Virus record (IMG/VR): IMGVR_UViG_3300033997_000544
Coordinates: 1 to 49,486 of that record
Origin: a virus
Strand: one strand, 5' to 3'
DNA length: 49,486 bases
The notes beneath the pieces were generated by a model, which was not told where the DNA came from, made no database searches, and was given only the letters and a program-made list of their open reading frames with translations. The stretch's first letter is position 1. Each line of letters starts with the position of its first letter. Made by a program: the position numbers and the translations under genes. This document shows positions 31,066 through 38,562 of the stretch, one piece after another.

Positions 31066-32228
31066 ACCCGCACCCCGTAATCTGCCAGCAGCCGGCCGCG
31101 GTCGGCTTCGGTCAGCCCTGCCGCGGCATGCACCCGCGTCTTGAAATCGGGGAATTGCTCCCCCGGCAACTGCTGGATGCCCAGCTTGGCGCCCTGCGCT
31201 TCTATGCCCGAAGCGGTCAACGCCCAGCCGAGCGGGTCTGTGCCCTTGGCCGGGGCGCCCCTTCCGTCAACGCCGCTGGCCGCGGTGCCGGGCTGCAGAA
31301 CCTTGACCAGGAACACGTCGACGAAGCCGGGGTTGACTGGCCCGGAGTCCCCGCTCTTCTCCCGGTCGGCCACGGCCAGGTGGTAGGCCTCGACCAGTTG
31401 CGCCCTCGTCACACCCTGCTTTTCCCAGGCGACCAGCCTCAGGTCGGAACTGACGAACTTGGCTGTCTTGCCCCGGACCTTCTCAAGGCTGTTCAGCAGC
31501 TTGGCGTAGCCAGCGGCGCATTCTTCCTGGGCGGCAAGCCAGATGGCTTCCGACGGCGGCGGCGAGTTGTCCACAGGATCGCCGTCGCGCGCGATAGACG
31601 CCGCCGCTGCTATATCTTTTTTATATCCTTCTCCCTGTCCCTGTCCCTTAAGAGCGTTTTCCGGTGGAATTCCGCCGGAACGCTTACCGCCCTTCCCGTC
31701 CTTTCCGCCGGAACCCGACGATGTTTCCACCGGAAAAAGCTCACTTTCCAGCGGAAATCCGGCGGCAATCCAATCCTCAAGCGACGGAACAACCCAGGGC
31801 TGGAGCTGCTGTAGCTCGCGCTGCTTGTTGGCTTTCCGGACGCGATCCGCCAGCTTGTCGTGCGCGTGCTTGTGCTTGGCCTGCCATGCGTCGCGGGCCT
31901 TTTCGGCAACAACAGGGTGGTACAGGCGGCCGTCGCTGCACTTCACCCAGCCGTACAGCGCGCCCTCGCGGTGCTTTCGCCATTCGGCCACGATGCGCCC
32001 GTAGCCGGCAAGCGCGGCCAGGGCCTTGTCGTCATCGGGCAGGCTTGCCGCCGGCACCTGGTGCCAAGCCGCGCACCACAGCAGGACCGCCGCGCGGAAT
32101 TCTTCGGCCCCGACCTGGATGGACAGGTCGCTGTCGCGCAGACGCGCAACGTCGAGGGGCATGAACGCGAAGTCGCGCAGGTCACACTCGTGCGGCGTCA
32201 TCGGCGCGGGTATTGCCTCTTGATCCAT
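31062..32228 (-). CDS. DUF1376-type replication protein
   Basis: ATG 32228 gives 388 aa. Residues 25-110 match DUF1376 (LRDSDLSIQVGAEEFRAAVL, SDGRLYHPVVAEKA), a domain found at the N terminus of phage replication initiation proteins. The linker (170-200) is low-complexity Gly/Lys/Ser, and the C-terminal part has helical content but no ATPase motif, so host helicase loading would be needed. A much longer open frame upstream is a shadow. It lies in the replication position downstream of the CII-like gene. Confidence 0.8.
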   Translation of the reverse strand: MDQEAIPAPMTPHECDLRDFAFMPLDVARLRDSDLSIQVGAEEFRAAVLLWCAAWHQVPAASLPDDDKALAALAGYGRIVAEWRKHREGALYGWVKCSDGRLYHPVVAEKARDAWQAKHKHAHDKLADRVRKANKQRELQQLQPWVVPSLEDWIAAGFPLESELFPVETSSGSGGKDGKGGKRSGGIPPENALKGQGQGEGYKKDIAAAASIARDGDPVDNSPPPSEAIWLAAQEECAAGYAKLLNSLEKVRGKTAKFVSSDLRLVAWEKQGVTRAQLVEAYHLAVADREKSGDSGPVNPGFVDVFLVKVLQPGTAASGVDGRGAPAKGTDPLGWALTASGIEAQGAKLGIQQLPGEQFPDFKTRVHAAAGLTEADRGRLLADYGVRV

Positions 32229-32803
32229 TACGCCATCTCCTTCCGTTCCAGGTGCTCGTATGCGTCCCACATGCGCAGACTCGCCAGGCGCGCGATATCC
32301 ACCGCGGCAGCGGGGCTGATGGGCTCGGCGCCACGGCACGGCTTTGCCGGCCGCCGCACGCGTATCCGCAATTCGCTGCCGGCGTCGGCCAGCAGCAACA
32401 CGCCAGACGCCGGCGAACCCAGCGAATCCAGCAGGTCGTCCGACCAGATGTTGGCGGGCATCGCGTAGTAGTGCTTCCAGACCTTCGGCGGCCATGTGCG
32501 CAGCTCGAATTCGCGGGCGTAGATATTGCGGCGCCGAATCAGGCGCCCATTCTCGTCGTGTTCTTCCACGCAGCGCGGCGCGCCGACATAGCGCTGGTGC
32601 CACCACTTCGTCTTCGCGGCGTCGGCCTTTAGGTCGGCGCGGCTGATCTTGATCTCCACGTCGATGAGCCGCAGATTCTCCGTGACCGCCAGCAGGTCGC
32701 ATTCGTGGCCCGTCCATATGCAGTTGGGGACCACCACCAGGTACTTCCGGTTGAAGGTCTGGCGCGCCAGCGCGCGGCCGATTGTTTGCTCGGACCAGTT
32801 CAC
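32228..32803 (-). CDS. PD-(D/E)XK nuclease-like protein
   Basis: The GTG at 32803 overlaps the methyltransferase stop (GTGA). The 191-aa protein shows HECDLLAVTENLRLIDVEIKISRADL (residues 33-58), with Asp35 and the VEIK segment fitting a restriction-type PD-(D/E)XK core, and resembles MmcB-like DNA repair nucleases. It sits directly behind a DNA methyltransferase, which would fit a restriction pair, but the methyltransferase target is unknown and repair or replication are equally likely. Confidence 0.72.
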   Translation of the reverse strand: MNWSEQTIGRALARQTFNRKYLVVVPNCIWTGHECDLLAVTENLRLIDVEIKISRADLKADAAKTKWWHQRYVGAPRCVEEHDENGRLIRRRNIYAREFELRTWPPKVWKHYYAMPANIWSDDLLDSLGSPASGVLLLADAGSELRIRVRRPAKPCRGAEPISPAAAVDIARLASLRMWDAYEHLERKEMA

Positions 32804-34704
32804 GCCCCCTCCCCGCCGCGCACGGCCAGCGCCGTGACGATCGGCCGCACCCAGATGGGCGTCGACGAAAGCTGGAACGATTCGCCGGCGCGCGACAGCA
32901 GAATGGCCCGGCCGATTTCCTCGGCCATGGCCTTCGCGGCCTTTCGCGGCACCGCGTTGCCGATGCGCTCGCGGTGGGCGCTGTCAGAAATTCCTTCCAT
33001 CTGGAACACTTCGCCGCGCTCTTCGGCCTCGGCGTAGTCGTCGGGGTCGTAGATGCTCTGTAGGGCCGCCAGCTCCAGCGTGGTGAATGGCCGGTGCCAG
33101 GTGCCGTCCTCTGCCACAATCCGGCAAACCAGCTTGTCAGTGGCCGCCGGCAGCGCTGGAACATTTCCTGGAACATCGCCGCCAGAATGTGTTCCAGCGT
33201 TCCAATCGCCCCCGTGCGCCGCCGCGTCGGCCGGAACATATCGTGGGTCCGCGACGGACCATGAACCGTTGTCGTGGCAGGCCGACGCCGACACGGCGCC
33301 GACATGCTTGTCCCAGGCGGCGACGCCGTAATGCCCGGCAGTCAGGTAGTGGTCGCCGCGGTCGCGGGCTAGGCCGGGCCGCGGGTCGGCCACGGCGAAA
33401 GCCCCATTTGCATAGCCGGCGATCACGGCATGGGAGTGTTCCGCCCAGTCCGCAGTATGGAATTTCCCGTGCAGCTTGCTGGCCTCCGGGCCGCCACGCG
33501 GATCCGCGACGCATTGCCCGGTGCCATGGGCGCCGGTCACGGCGCGCGCCGCGTCGTCGTAGCGCACGATGCGAAACTCGTTGCTGTGCTTGGCAGGGCC
33601 GTGGTGGCGCGGGTCGGCGACGCTGTAGGCGCCCTGCCCCGGCCCTTGCTGGCCGGCAATCGCGCCGGTTGAGGCATCCCAGCGGCGCACGCCGTAGGCC
33701 TGGCCGTCCTTCCACGCGGCCGACGGGTCGAAACGAGGATCCGCGACCGAGAATGCCCCGTTGAGCGGGTGGCTGCGGCCGGCGATCACGCCGGCGCTGT
33801 CCTGCATCGAATGCACGCCCAGGGCACCACGGCGCATTTCCGACACCAGTAGGTAGTCCTGCAGATAGCCGTCCCGGACAGCCAGGCGGTTCAGCGTGCG
33901 CCAGTCGCCGCCAGCTTCGACGAACGCCAAACGTACCCAGGTCTTCCAGCTCAACCGCGGAACGCGGTGCATCGGGCCGGCCCGCAGGTCGCCAGGCAGG
34001 TGCATGCGGCCCAGGATCTCGCCCACGGCGCGCAGCGGGCGCTTGGGCGGTTCATAAATGAACGCCGGCACCTTCTCGGCGTGGCGCGCGACCAAGAGGA
34101 AGCGCTTGCGGCTCTGCGCCAGGCCGCCCAGCTCGCCGCAATCGTGGGCGGTCTCGCGCACCACGTAGCCGTAGTGGCGCAGCAGCTGGACGATCTGGTC
34201 CAGGAAGTGCCGGCCGCGCGTGGCGATGCGCGGCACGTTCTCGAAGAGGATCACCTCGACCGGGTCGTCCTTCCAGGCCTCCAGGCACAGCCAGATTCCG
34301 CGCAGCGTCAATTCGTTGAGCGCCTGGTACTTCGCGGTCAGGCTGCGCGCATGCGACAGCAGGCCCGAGAAGCCTTTGCAGGGCGCCGAGAGGAATAGGA
34401 TGTTCGGTCGGCGGCCGCCAGCAGCTGCGCGCACGTCGGCGGGCAAGGCCTCGACCCAGCCCGGCGGCGGCGGATGCCCGTGGAAAGCCGTGTACTGCGC
34501 CCGGCTGAACATATCGCGCACAGTGCAGGGCACGCCGGTGAAGCGCAGGAAGTCGGCCGCGCCGTCCGGGTCGACGTCGATGCCGCCCAGGCACACCATG
34601 CGGCCGCGCATTCCCGGGATCTCGGGCTGCGCTTCTTGCATGCCCGCGGCGCCGATGCCGGCCCCGGAGAACAGGCCAAAGTGGGTGATTTCGGATTCAA
34701 TCAT
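32800..34704 (-). CDS. C5 cytosine methyltransferase with repeated VADPR modules
   Basis: The 634-aa protein has all main C5 motifs: I (HFGLFSGAGIG, residues 8-18), IV with catalytic Cys109 (SAPCKGFSG), VI ENV (155-157), VIII (AQSRKRF) and the end motif GNAVP. Between VIII and the last motifs, five copies of a roughly 40-residue unit with V-A-D-P-R (at 320, 362, 399, 438, 484) fill the usual target-recognition region. Ordinary C5 enzymes are about 330-450 aa. The enzyme likely protects phage DNA from host restriction. Coupled to the CII-like gene before it (ATGA). Confidence 0.9.
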   Translation of the reverse strand: MIESEITHFGLFSGAGIGAAGMQEAQPEIPGMRGRMVCLGGIDVDPDGAADFLRFTGVPCTVRDMFSRAQYTAFHGHPPPPGWVEALPADVRAAAGGRRPNILFLSAPCKGFSGLLSHARSLTAKYQALNELTLRGIWLCLEAWKDDPVEVILFENVPRIATRGRHFLDQIVQLLRHYGYVVRETAHDCGELGGLAQSRKRFLLVARHAEKVPAFIYEPPKRPLRAVGEILGRMHLPGDLRAGPMHRVPRLSWKTWVRLAFVEAGGDWRTLNRLAVRDGYLQDYLLVSEMRRGALGVHSMQDSAGVIAGRSHPLNGAFSVADPRFDPSAAWKDGQAYGVRRWDASTGAIAGQQGPGQGAYSVADPRHHGPAKHSNEFRIVRYDDAARAVTGAHGTGQCVADPRGGPEASKLHGKFHTADWAEHSHAVIAGYANGAFAVADPRPGLARDRGDHYLTAGHYGVAAWDKHVGAVSASACHDNGSWSVADPRYVPADAAAHGGDWNAGTHSGGDVPGNVPALPAATDKLVCRIVAEDGTWHRPFTTLELAALQSIYDPDDYAEAEERGEVFQMEGISDSAHRERIGNAVPRKAAKAMAEEIGRAILLSRAGESFQLSSTPIWVRPIVTALAVRGGEGA

Positions 34705-35303
34705 GATGGGTCCGCCTCCTTGGGCGGGATCTGCAGGCCCACGGCCTGCATCTGCACTTCGACGGTGGCGCGCACGCCGCGCGCGGCCACTATGGATTCC
34801 GACAGCTCGCGGTGGGCGAGCATCAGCTCGTCCGGCGTCGCATCGCCGTCCAGCAGCGCCGCGGCGGCCGCGCTGGCTTCGGTCTGCTCGCGCATCAGAT
34901 TCGTGACCTGCGCAACATCCACGCCAGCGCGCGCGTCCAGCTCCAGGCTGCGCACGGCCAGGCCGAGCGGCCGCAAGATGTCATCGACACAATGCCGGCG
35001 CCGGTCGTGCGGCAGCGCCGCCAGCACCGACTGCAGGAAATTGGCGGGCAGCAGGTTCGTGTCCTTAGTCTCGTCATCGAGCCAGCGGAACACGCGGTCA
35101 GCGTTGACCTTCATGCGCTCGAACGTGTCGCGCGTCTGCGGCTCAAAACGAATGCCCGTGGCGGCTGGGCCGTCGAGATGGTCGTGCGCCTGCACGACTG
35201 CGTCGACCATGGTCTCGCGCGACCAGCCGCAGGACTTGCGCCAGGCGGCGGTGTGCTCGCGCACGAGCGCGATCAGGGTTTTGGTGTGCGATTCATGTCG
35301 CAT
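34701..35303 (-). CDS. YdaT/CII-like phage regulator
   Basis: The 200-aa protein resembles E. coli Rac-prophage YdaT: a helical start with ALVREHTAAWRKSCGWSRE, then FERMKVNADRVFRWLDDET and NFLQSVLAALPHDRR (residues 87-101). YdaT-type proteins are DNA-binding regulators that act like lambda CII and can be toxic when overexpressed. It lies between the Cro-like gene and the methyltransferase, the CII position. The C-terminal third is helical. Confidence 0.78.
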   Translation of the reverse strand: MRHESHTKTLIALVREHTAAWRKSCGWSRETMVDAVVQAHDHLDGPAATGIRFEPQTRDTFERMKVNADRVFRWLDDETKDTNLLPANFLQSVLAALPHDRRRHCVDDILRPLGLAVRSLELDARAGVDVAQVTNLMREQTEASAAAAALLDGDATPDELMLAHRELSESIVAARGVRATVEVQMQAVGLQIPPKEADPS

Positions 35304-35361
35304 GCGTTAGGTGCTCCTAGCGAATACAGTGCCGCCCATGGGACTTACACAGGAGGCGAGG

Positions 35362-35550
35362 ATGGAGGTTGACGATGCCGCGGCGCAGACGACACGGGCG
35401 CTGCTTCGGCTGGCGAGGGATATAGCGGATGGGGTGCTCGGCAACGCTGCCGAGGAAACTGTGCGCGAGGTGTTCGCGCGGTTGTGCTACGAAGCGGACG
35501 CGCGCGCGGAAGTCGAGCCTCCGCTCTTGATTGCGCCCACGAGGCACTAG
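35362..35550 (+). CDS. Possible 62-aa ORF antisense to the cro-cII gap
   Basis: ATG 35362 has AGGAGG six bases upstream, a strong ribosome site, and the ORF fills the 285-base gap between the Cro-like and CII-like genes on the other strand. The protein is helical and acidic-basic mixed (ALLRLARDIADGVLG, then TVREVFARLCYEAD). No promoter is evident. An ATG at 35338 extends it by eight residues. It might be a small regulator or just a transcript antisense to the cII leader, comparable in place to lambda OOP. Confidence 0.5.
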   Translation: MEVDDAAAQTTRALLRLARDIADGVLGNAAEETVREVFARLCYEADARAEVEPPLLIAPTRH

Positions 35551-35588
35551 GCGGTGGCTGCCGACATGGGCGGTCAGCCCGTGCCGGC

Positions 35589-35822
35589 TCACGCATGGCC
35601 GGCTTCCGTACGCTGATGTGCAGCGTCGACTTCGCTGGGGCGTGACCCAGTAACCTTCTCGTAGAGATCAAGTAAGCGTTCGCCATTACGCCAACGCATA
35701 TCCTTGTGGGCGCCCGACACTACGCCAGCGATGGTGGATTGCTTAACCCCGATGGCAACCGCAATCTGAGACTGCGTCCATCCTTGGGATGCGATCGATT
35801 GAATGACATTTTTCCAGTCCAT
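35589..35822 (-). CDS. Cro-like repressor (77 aa)
   Basis: ATG 35822 is the first start downstream of the promoter at 35829-35857; predicted transcription starts at or near this ATG, so the mRNA would be leaderless. Residues 8-40 hold an HTH: IASQGWTQSQIAVAIGVKQ, then STIAGVVSG. It should bind the ATCGG-N4-CCGAT operators to its 5' side and oppose the repressor at 35895. Upstream ATGs at 35858 and 35864 lie in or before the promoter. Confidence 0.82.
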   Translation of the reverse strand: MDWKNVIQSIASQGWTQSQIAVAIGVKQSTIAGVVSGAHKDMRWRNGERLLDLYEKVTGSRPSEVDAAHQRTEAGHA

Positions 35823-35828
35823 GAAATC

Positions 35829-35857
35829 AGAATATCGGTAAACCGATATTTTGTCCA
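35829..35857 (-). promoter_or_regulatory. Early minus promoter for the Cro-like gene
   Basis: TGGACA (35857-35852), 17 bases, then TATTCT (35834-35829) on the minus strand. Its spacer contains the perfect operator 35834-35847. It mirrors the plus early promoter at 37266-37294 (TTGACA, 17, GATAAT with an operator in the spacer). Transcription would begin about at 35822, the A of the Cro-like start codon. Confidence 0.65.
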
Positions 35858-35894
35858 TAGGCATACCGATGCTGTTTGCTATCAGAATTCCGAT
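35834..35894. promoter_or_regulatory. Three operators between cro-like and cI-like genes
   Basis: The motif ATCGG-N4-CCGAT occurs perfectly at 35834-35847, with one mismatch at 35857-35870 (ATAGG arm) and with one mismatch at 35881-35894 (ATCAG arm). Centres are 23 and 24 bases apart, about two helical turns. The last operator abuts the repressor start codon (35895), so the repressor is likely autoregulated. Two more perfect copies lie at 37253 and 37278. Confidence 0.82.
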
Positions 35895-36344
35895 ATGCTG
35901 ACCTTTGGACAACGCCTTCGCGCCGCTCGGAAAGCGGCGAAGCTCACACAAGCCGCAGCGGCCAAGAAAGCCGGGATGGCGCAGCCGACTCTCTCCGAGC
36001 TGGAGAACGACTCGTACCCATCCTCAACTTTCACACCGCGGCTTGCGCACGCATACGGCGTGTCTGCTCGCTGGCTCGCCGATGGCGATGGTCCTCCAGA
36101 ACTCGGGGTGGCATCGCCCGTTGACGCTGCCGCCGCTCTGTCCTCTCCAGCTGAAGCTTTCTACAGTCGGTACTTGGCGGCGTCCGCCGTCGATCGCGCC
36201 CTTGTAGATGCGCTACTACATCGGCGACACGAAGCGCCATTGGAATGGATGTCACAACCGCTACGCAGCACACTCGACGCTGCTCGCGCCATTGCGGATG
36301 ACCTGGTCCAGGCCGACAAAAGATTGGCCTCGAAATCTGCATAA
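35895..36344 (+). CDS. CI-like phage repressor without peptidase domain
   Basis: The 149-aa protein has an N-terminal XRE HTH (residues 4-58: FGQRLRAARKAAKLTQAAAA, then GMAQPTLSELEND). The C-terminal part is helical, with none of the Ser/Lys motifs of the S24 peptidase, so RecA-stimulated cleavage is unlikely. Earlier in-frame starts (such as 35706) would cross the operators; ATG 35895 directly follows operator 3, suggesting a leaderless mRNA as for lambda cI. It should maintain lysogeny by binding both operator clusters. Confidence 0.85.
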   Translation: MLTFGQRLRAARKAAKLTQAAAAKKAGMAQPTLSELENDSYPSSTFTPRLAHAYGVSARWLADGDGPPELGVASPVDAAAALSSPAEAFYSRYLAASAVDRALVDALLHRRHEAPLEWMSQPLRSTLDAARAIADDLVQADKRLASKSA

Positions 36345-36409
36345 ATCCGCCCCGACATGGCGCCAAACGGGCAATGTTCTCGTGGTACAAGGCTGGGGGA
36401 AAAAATTTC

Positions 36410-36438
36410 TTGAAAATGTATCGGATTGATGCGATTAA
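36410..36438 (+). promoter_or_regulatory. Candidate promoter for the conversion genes
   Basis: TTGAAA (36410-36415), 17 bases, GATTAA (36433-36438). It lies in the 120-base gap between the repressor gene and the next gene, whose ribosome site GGAGGAGGG follows at 36452. The AT-rich stretch stands out. It would express the two following genes in the lysogen. Confidence 0.45.
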
Positions 36439-36464
36439 TTTTAATTTGAACGGAGGAGGGAAAA

Positions 36465-36797
36465 ATGGCACTTGTGGCGTGCCCCGAATGCAAAGCAGCC
36501 GTTAGCGACAAGGCTCTTGTCTGCCCTTCGTGCGCATATCAACTGCGCAGGGCCAAGCGCGGCTTGTTCGGGAAGCTCTTCAAGCTGGCGTTCATCTTGT
36601 TCAACGTCATTATGGCTGTCTGGCTTATCGGAGGAGTAGGCGCGGCGGGCGAACATATCTCATCAGCAACGTCAGCGGCGGGGCGGGCCGGTGCGACCCT
36701 CGGTGCAGGCATGGGCGCCTTCTTCATTCTCACCCTATGGGTGATCGGTGACATCATTCTTGGCGCATTGGTGTTCTTTACCCGACCGAAACCCTAA
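36465..36797 (+). CDS. Zinc-ribbon membrane protein (probable conversion gene)
   Basis: The 110-aa protein begins MALVACPECKAAVSDKALVC; Cys6-x2-Cys9 and Cys20-x2-Cys23 make a zinc ribbon. Two membrane segments follow (about 38-58 and 78-105). A strong site GGAGGAGGG precedes the ATG. It sits behind the repressor on the same strand, in lower-GC DNA than its neighbours, where phages often carry genes expressed in lysogens, such as superinfection exclusion. The role itself is unproven. Confidence 0.8.
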   Translation: MALVACPECKAAVSDKALVCPSCAYQLRRAKRGLFGKLFKLAFILFNVIMAVWLIGGVGAAGEHISSATSAAGRAGATLGAGMGAFFILTLWVIGDIILGALVFFTRPKP

Positions 36798-36817
36798 CCC
36801 GCCTTTTCGAGGAACTC

Positions 36818-37195
36818 ATGGTTCGACTGACATTGGCCGCTACCGCGATATGTATTGCCGGTGGATCAATGGCCGCTCCCGCTACCGACAAAAAGACGGA
36901 AATTCTGACCCGTTGCGCGTCGACGGAATCCATCGTTCAACGCATGAATGAGGACTTCGCCAATGGCGCCAGTTCATTGAACGCGTCCATGAACATCAAG
37001 CGCTATCCGCAGGTATGGATGAACAAGATGCTGTCAGGCATTCTTGAAATGCGCTATGCACCAGGTTTTCAAACTGTCTCGGATGAGGCGTTTGTTGAAA
37101 TGGCTCTTCAATTCTGCGTCGTAGCGTCCGCAGCACAAGCAGGAATTAAGCTCACGCGGCCCGGAGTCGATCCGGTCCCTCCGCCGAAGCCGTAG
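36818..37195 (+). CDS. Secreted small protein (probable conversion gene)
   Basis: The 125-aa protein starts with a signal peptide (MVRLTLAATAICIAGGSMAA, cleavage about residue 20). The mature part has two Cys (Cys33 and Cys104 region) and a Pro-rich end (VDPVPPPKP). It should be periplasmic. I do not recognise a family. It follows the zinc-ribbon membrane protein by 20 bases and the two may act together at the cell envelope. Confidence 0.75.
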   Translation: MVRLTLAATAICIAGGSMAAPATDKKTEILTRCASTESIVQRMNEDFANGASSLNASMNIKRYPQVWMNKMLSGILEMRYAPGFQTVSDEAFVEMALQFCVVASAAQAGIKLTRPGVDPVPPPKP

Positions 37196-37252
37196 CCTCA
37201 CCCCCACCCTTCCCACAAAGCTGCTCACGCAGCTTTCCTTTTCCCCGAAAAT

Positions 37253-37294
37253 ATCGGAATTCCGATTGACAATAAATATCGGCTTACCGATAAT
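37253..37294 (+). promoter_or_regulatory. Early plus promoter with two operators
   Basis: TTGACA (37266-37271), 17 bases, GATAAT (37289-37294) is a near-consensus sigma-70 promoter. Operator ATCGG-AATT-CCGAT (37253-37266) overlaps the -35 and ATCGG-CTTA-CCGAT (37278-37291) fills the spacer and touches the -10. Both match the operators at 35834-35894, so one repressor can silence both early operons. It should drive the genes from 37322 to the integrase. Confidence 0.88.
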
Positions 37295-37321
37295 TCACCA
37301 AGCTCAGACTGGAGACTGACC

Positions 37322-37669
37322 TTGGAAACCTTTGTAGACGACCCGATGCGCGTGGCCTCCCCGGGCTTCCTGCCGCGCGAGTTTGCCCTGCGCGCCCCCG
37401 CGCCAACTGACCACCAGATCCTCGACCGGCTCTACGACCTGTTCTCCGGCGCAGAGCCGCTGGCCTATGGCCAGGACCGCGAATGGTGGGCCGACGTCAT
37501 CACGGACGGCGGCCACCACGCGCTGTGCCTGCTCGTTCTGCCTTCCCTGTCTTCCACGCCGGTGCCCACCGCCGCACGCCGCGCCCAAGACGAGCTGCGC
37601 CAGGCCCTGATCGGCAGCGCCCGCGCGCTGCTCGACAAGGCGTTCAGCGAAGGCCGGGAGCTGAACTGA
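37322..37669 (+). CDS. First early gene, 115-aa protein of unknown function
   Basis: Start is a TTG after CTGGAGACTGACC; the first in-frame ATG comes nine codons later. The product is soluble and helical at its C terminus (DELRQALIGSARALLDKAF). I recognise no family. Being first after the early promoter, it may be expressed at high level right after infection or induction, a usual place for host-takeover proteins. Confidence 0.72.
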   Translation: METFVDDPMRVASPGFLPREFALRAPAPTDHQILDRLYDLFSGAEPLAYGQDREWWADVITDGGHHALCLLVLPSLSSTPVPTAARRAQDELRQALIGSARALLDKAFSEGRELN

Positions 37670-37755
37670 TGGGCTTCCTGATCGTGGGTGCCCTCCCTCT
37701 CTATTTCGAACTCCGCGACGTGATCGCCGCGGGCCGTCGGCGGGCGCGCAAATGA
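37669..37755 (+). CDS. 28-aa membrane peptide
   Basis: ATG 37669 overlaps the previous stop (TGATG) and its own stop overlaps the next start (ATGA). The peptide begins MGFLIVGALPLYFELRDVI and ends in RRRARK, one hydrophobic segment with a basic tail. Coupling at both ends supports translation. Confidence 0.55.
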   Translation: MGFLIVGALPLYFELRDVIAAGRRRARK

Positions 37756-37865
37756 GCGCCGGCTACATCCTGCTGCTCGCCGCCGGTATCTACGCCCTGG
37801 CGCGCTGCATCGATCTGATCGCGGCGCACCTGCGCCGCACCGACCCCTGGAGCCCCACCGCATGA
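37752..37865 (+). CDS. 37-aa membrane peptide
   Basis: ATG 37752 overlaps the previous stop and the TGA overlaps the next start (ATGA). A single hydrophobic segment (YILLLAAGIYALARCIDLIA, residues 5-24) is followed by AHLRRTDPWSPTA. Like its neighbour it may be a small inner-membrane protein. Confidence 0.58.
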   Translation: MSAGYILLLAAGIYALARCIDLIAAHLRRTDPWSPTA

Positions 37866-38359
37866 CGATCCAAGTCTATGGCGTCGACCCCCGCAGCCGG
37901 AGCAAGACGAAGCTGCAGGCGCTCGCCCCCCTTCCCCATGTGTCCCGCCGCGCGCTGGCGCGCGTGCGTGATCGCATCGAACCGCCGAAGGCCTGCCACT
38001 GCTGCGGCGGCCCGGTGCGCCTAATCTCCAACGCCGAAATCTACGGCCGCGAGTACGGCGCCTGGCCGTTCGCCTACCGCTGCAGCACCTGCGGCGCATA
38101 CATCGGACTGCACCCCGACACGGACCTGCCGCTGGGCATCATGGCCGATCGAGCCACGACCAATGCCCGCAGGGCCGCCAAGGGCGAATTCCTGTCCCTG
38201 GTCGGCGTGCGCTTCGCCGGCAAGCACAGCGAGGCCTACGCCTGGCTGGCGCGCGCCCTGGGCATCGCGCCGTCCATTTGCCACTTCGGCATGTTCGACC
38301 AGCAGCGCGCCGAGCGCGCCGGCGACGTCTGCCGCCTGGCCCAGGACGCCTGCTCATGA
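37862..38359 (+). CDS. DUF3268-like zinc-finger protein
   Basis: The 165-aa protein shows the DUF3268 pattern: CHCCGGPVRLISNAEIYGRE (residues 45-64), then CSTCGAYIGLHPDTDLPLG (about 74-92). The two CxxC pairs should bind zinc. The C-terminal half is helical. The family is common in phage early operons; its function is unknown. Confidence 0.82.
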   Translation: MTIQVYGVDPRSRSKTKLQALAPLPHVSRRALARVRDRIEPPKACHCCGGPVRLISNAEIYGREYGAWPFAYRCSTCGAYIGLHPDTDLPLGIMADRATTNARRAAKGEFLSLVGVRFAGKHSEAYAWLARALGIAPSICHFGMFDQQRAERAGDVCRLAQDACS

Positions 38360-38562
38360 CCGCCGCCATCACCTGGGTGCTGCTGGCCTTCCTGCCGGCC
38401 ACCTACAACCGGCCGCCCGTCATGGTCGTCGAGCGCTTCGACAGCGCAGCCGACTGCGAGCGCGTGCGCGCCATCTTCCCGCCCAGTGCCACCGTCTTTT
38501 CGTGCATGCCCAGCCGCCAGATTCGGGCCGGGCAGCCCATTCCCCTGGAGCCCCGCCAATGA
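38356..38562 (+). CDS. 68-aa protein with hydrophobic N terminus
   Basis: The product begins MTAAITWVLLAFLPATYNRP, a membrane segment or weak signal sequence, followed by a Cys-containing globular part (DCERVRAIFPPSATVFSCMP). ATGA overlaps at both ends. Function unknown. Confidence 0.68.
   Translation: MTAAITWVLLAFLPATYNRPPVMVVERFDSAADCERVRAIFPPSATVFSCMPSRQIRAGQPIPLEPRQ

Noticed and set aside
32228-34704. Methyltransferase plus nuclease-like gene as a restriction-modification pair
   Set aside because: The nuclease resembles MmcB-like repair proteins and sits in the replication block; no evidence for shared target.
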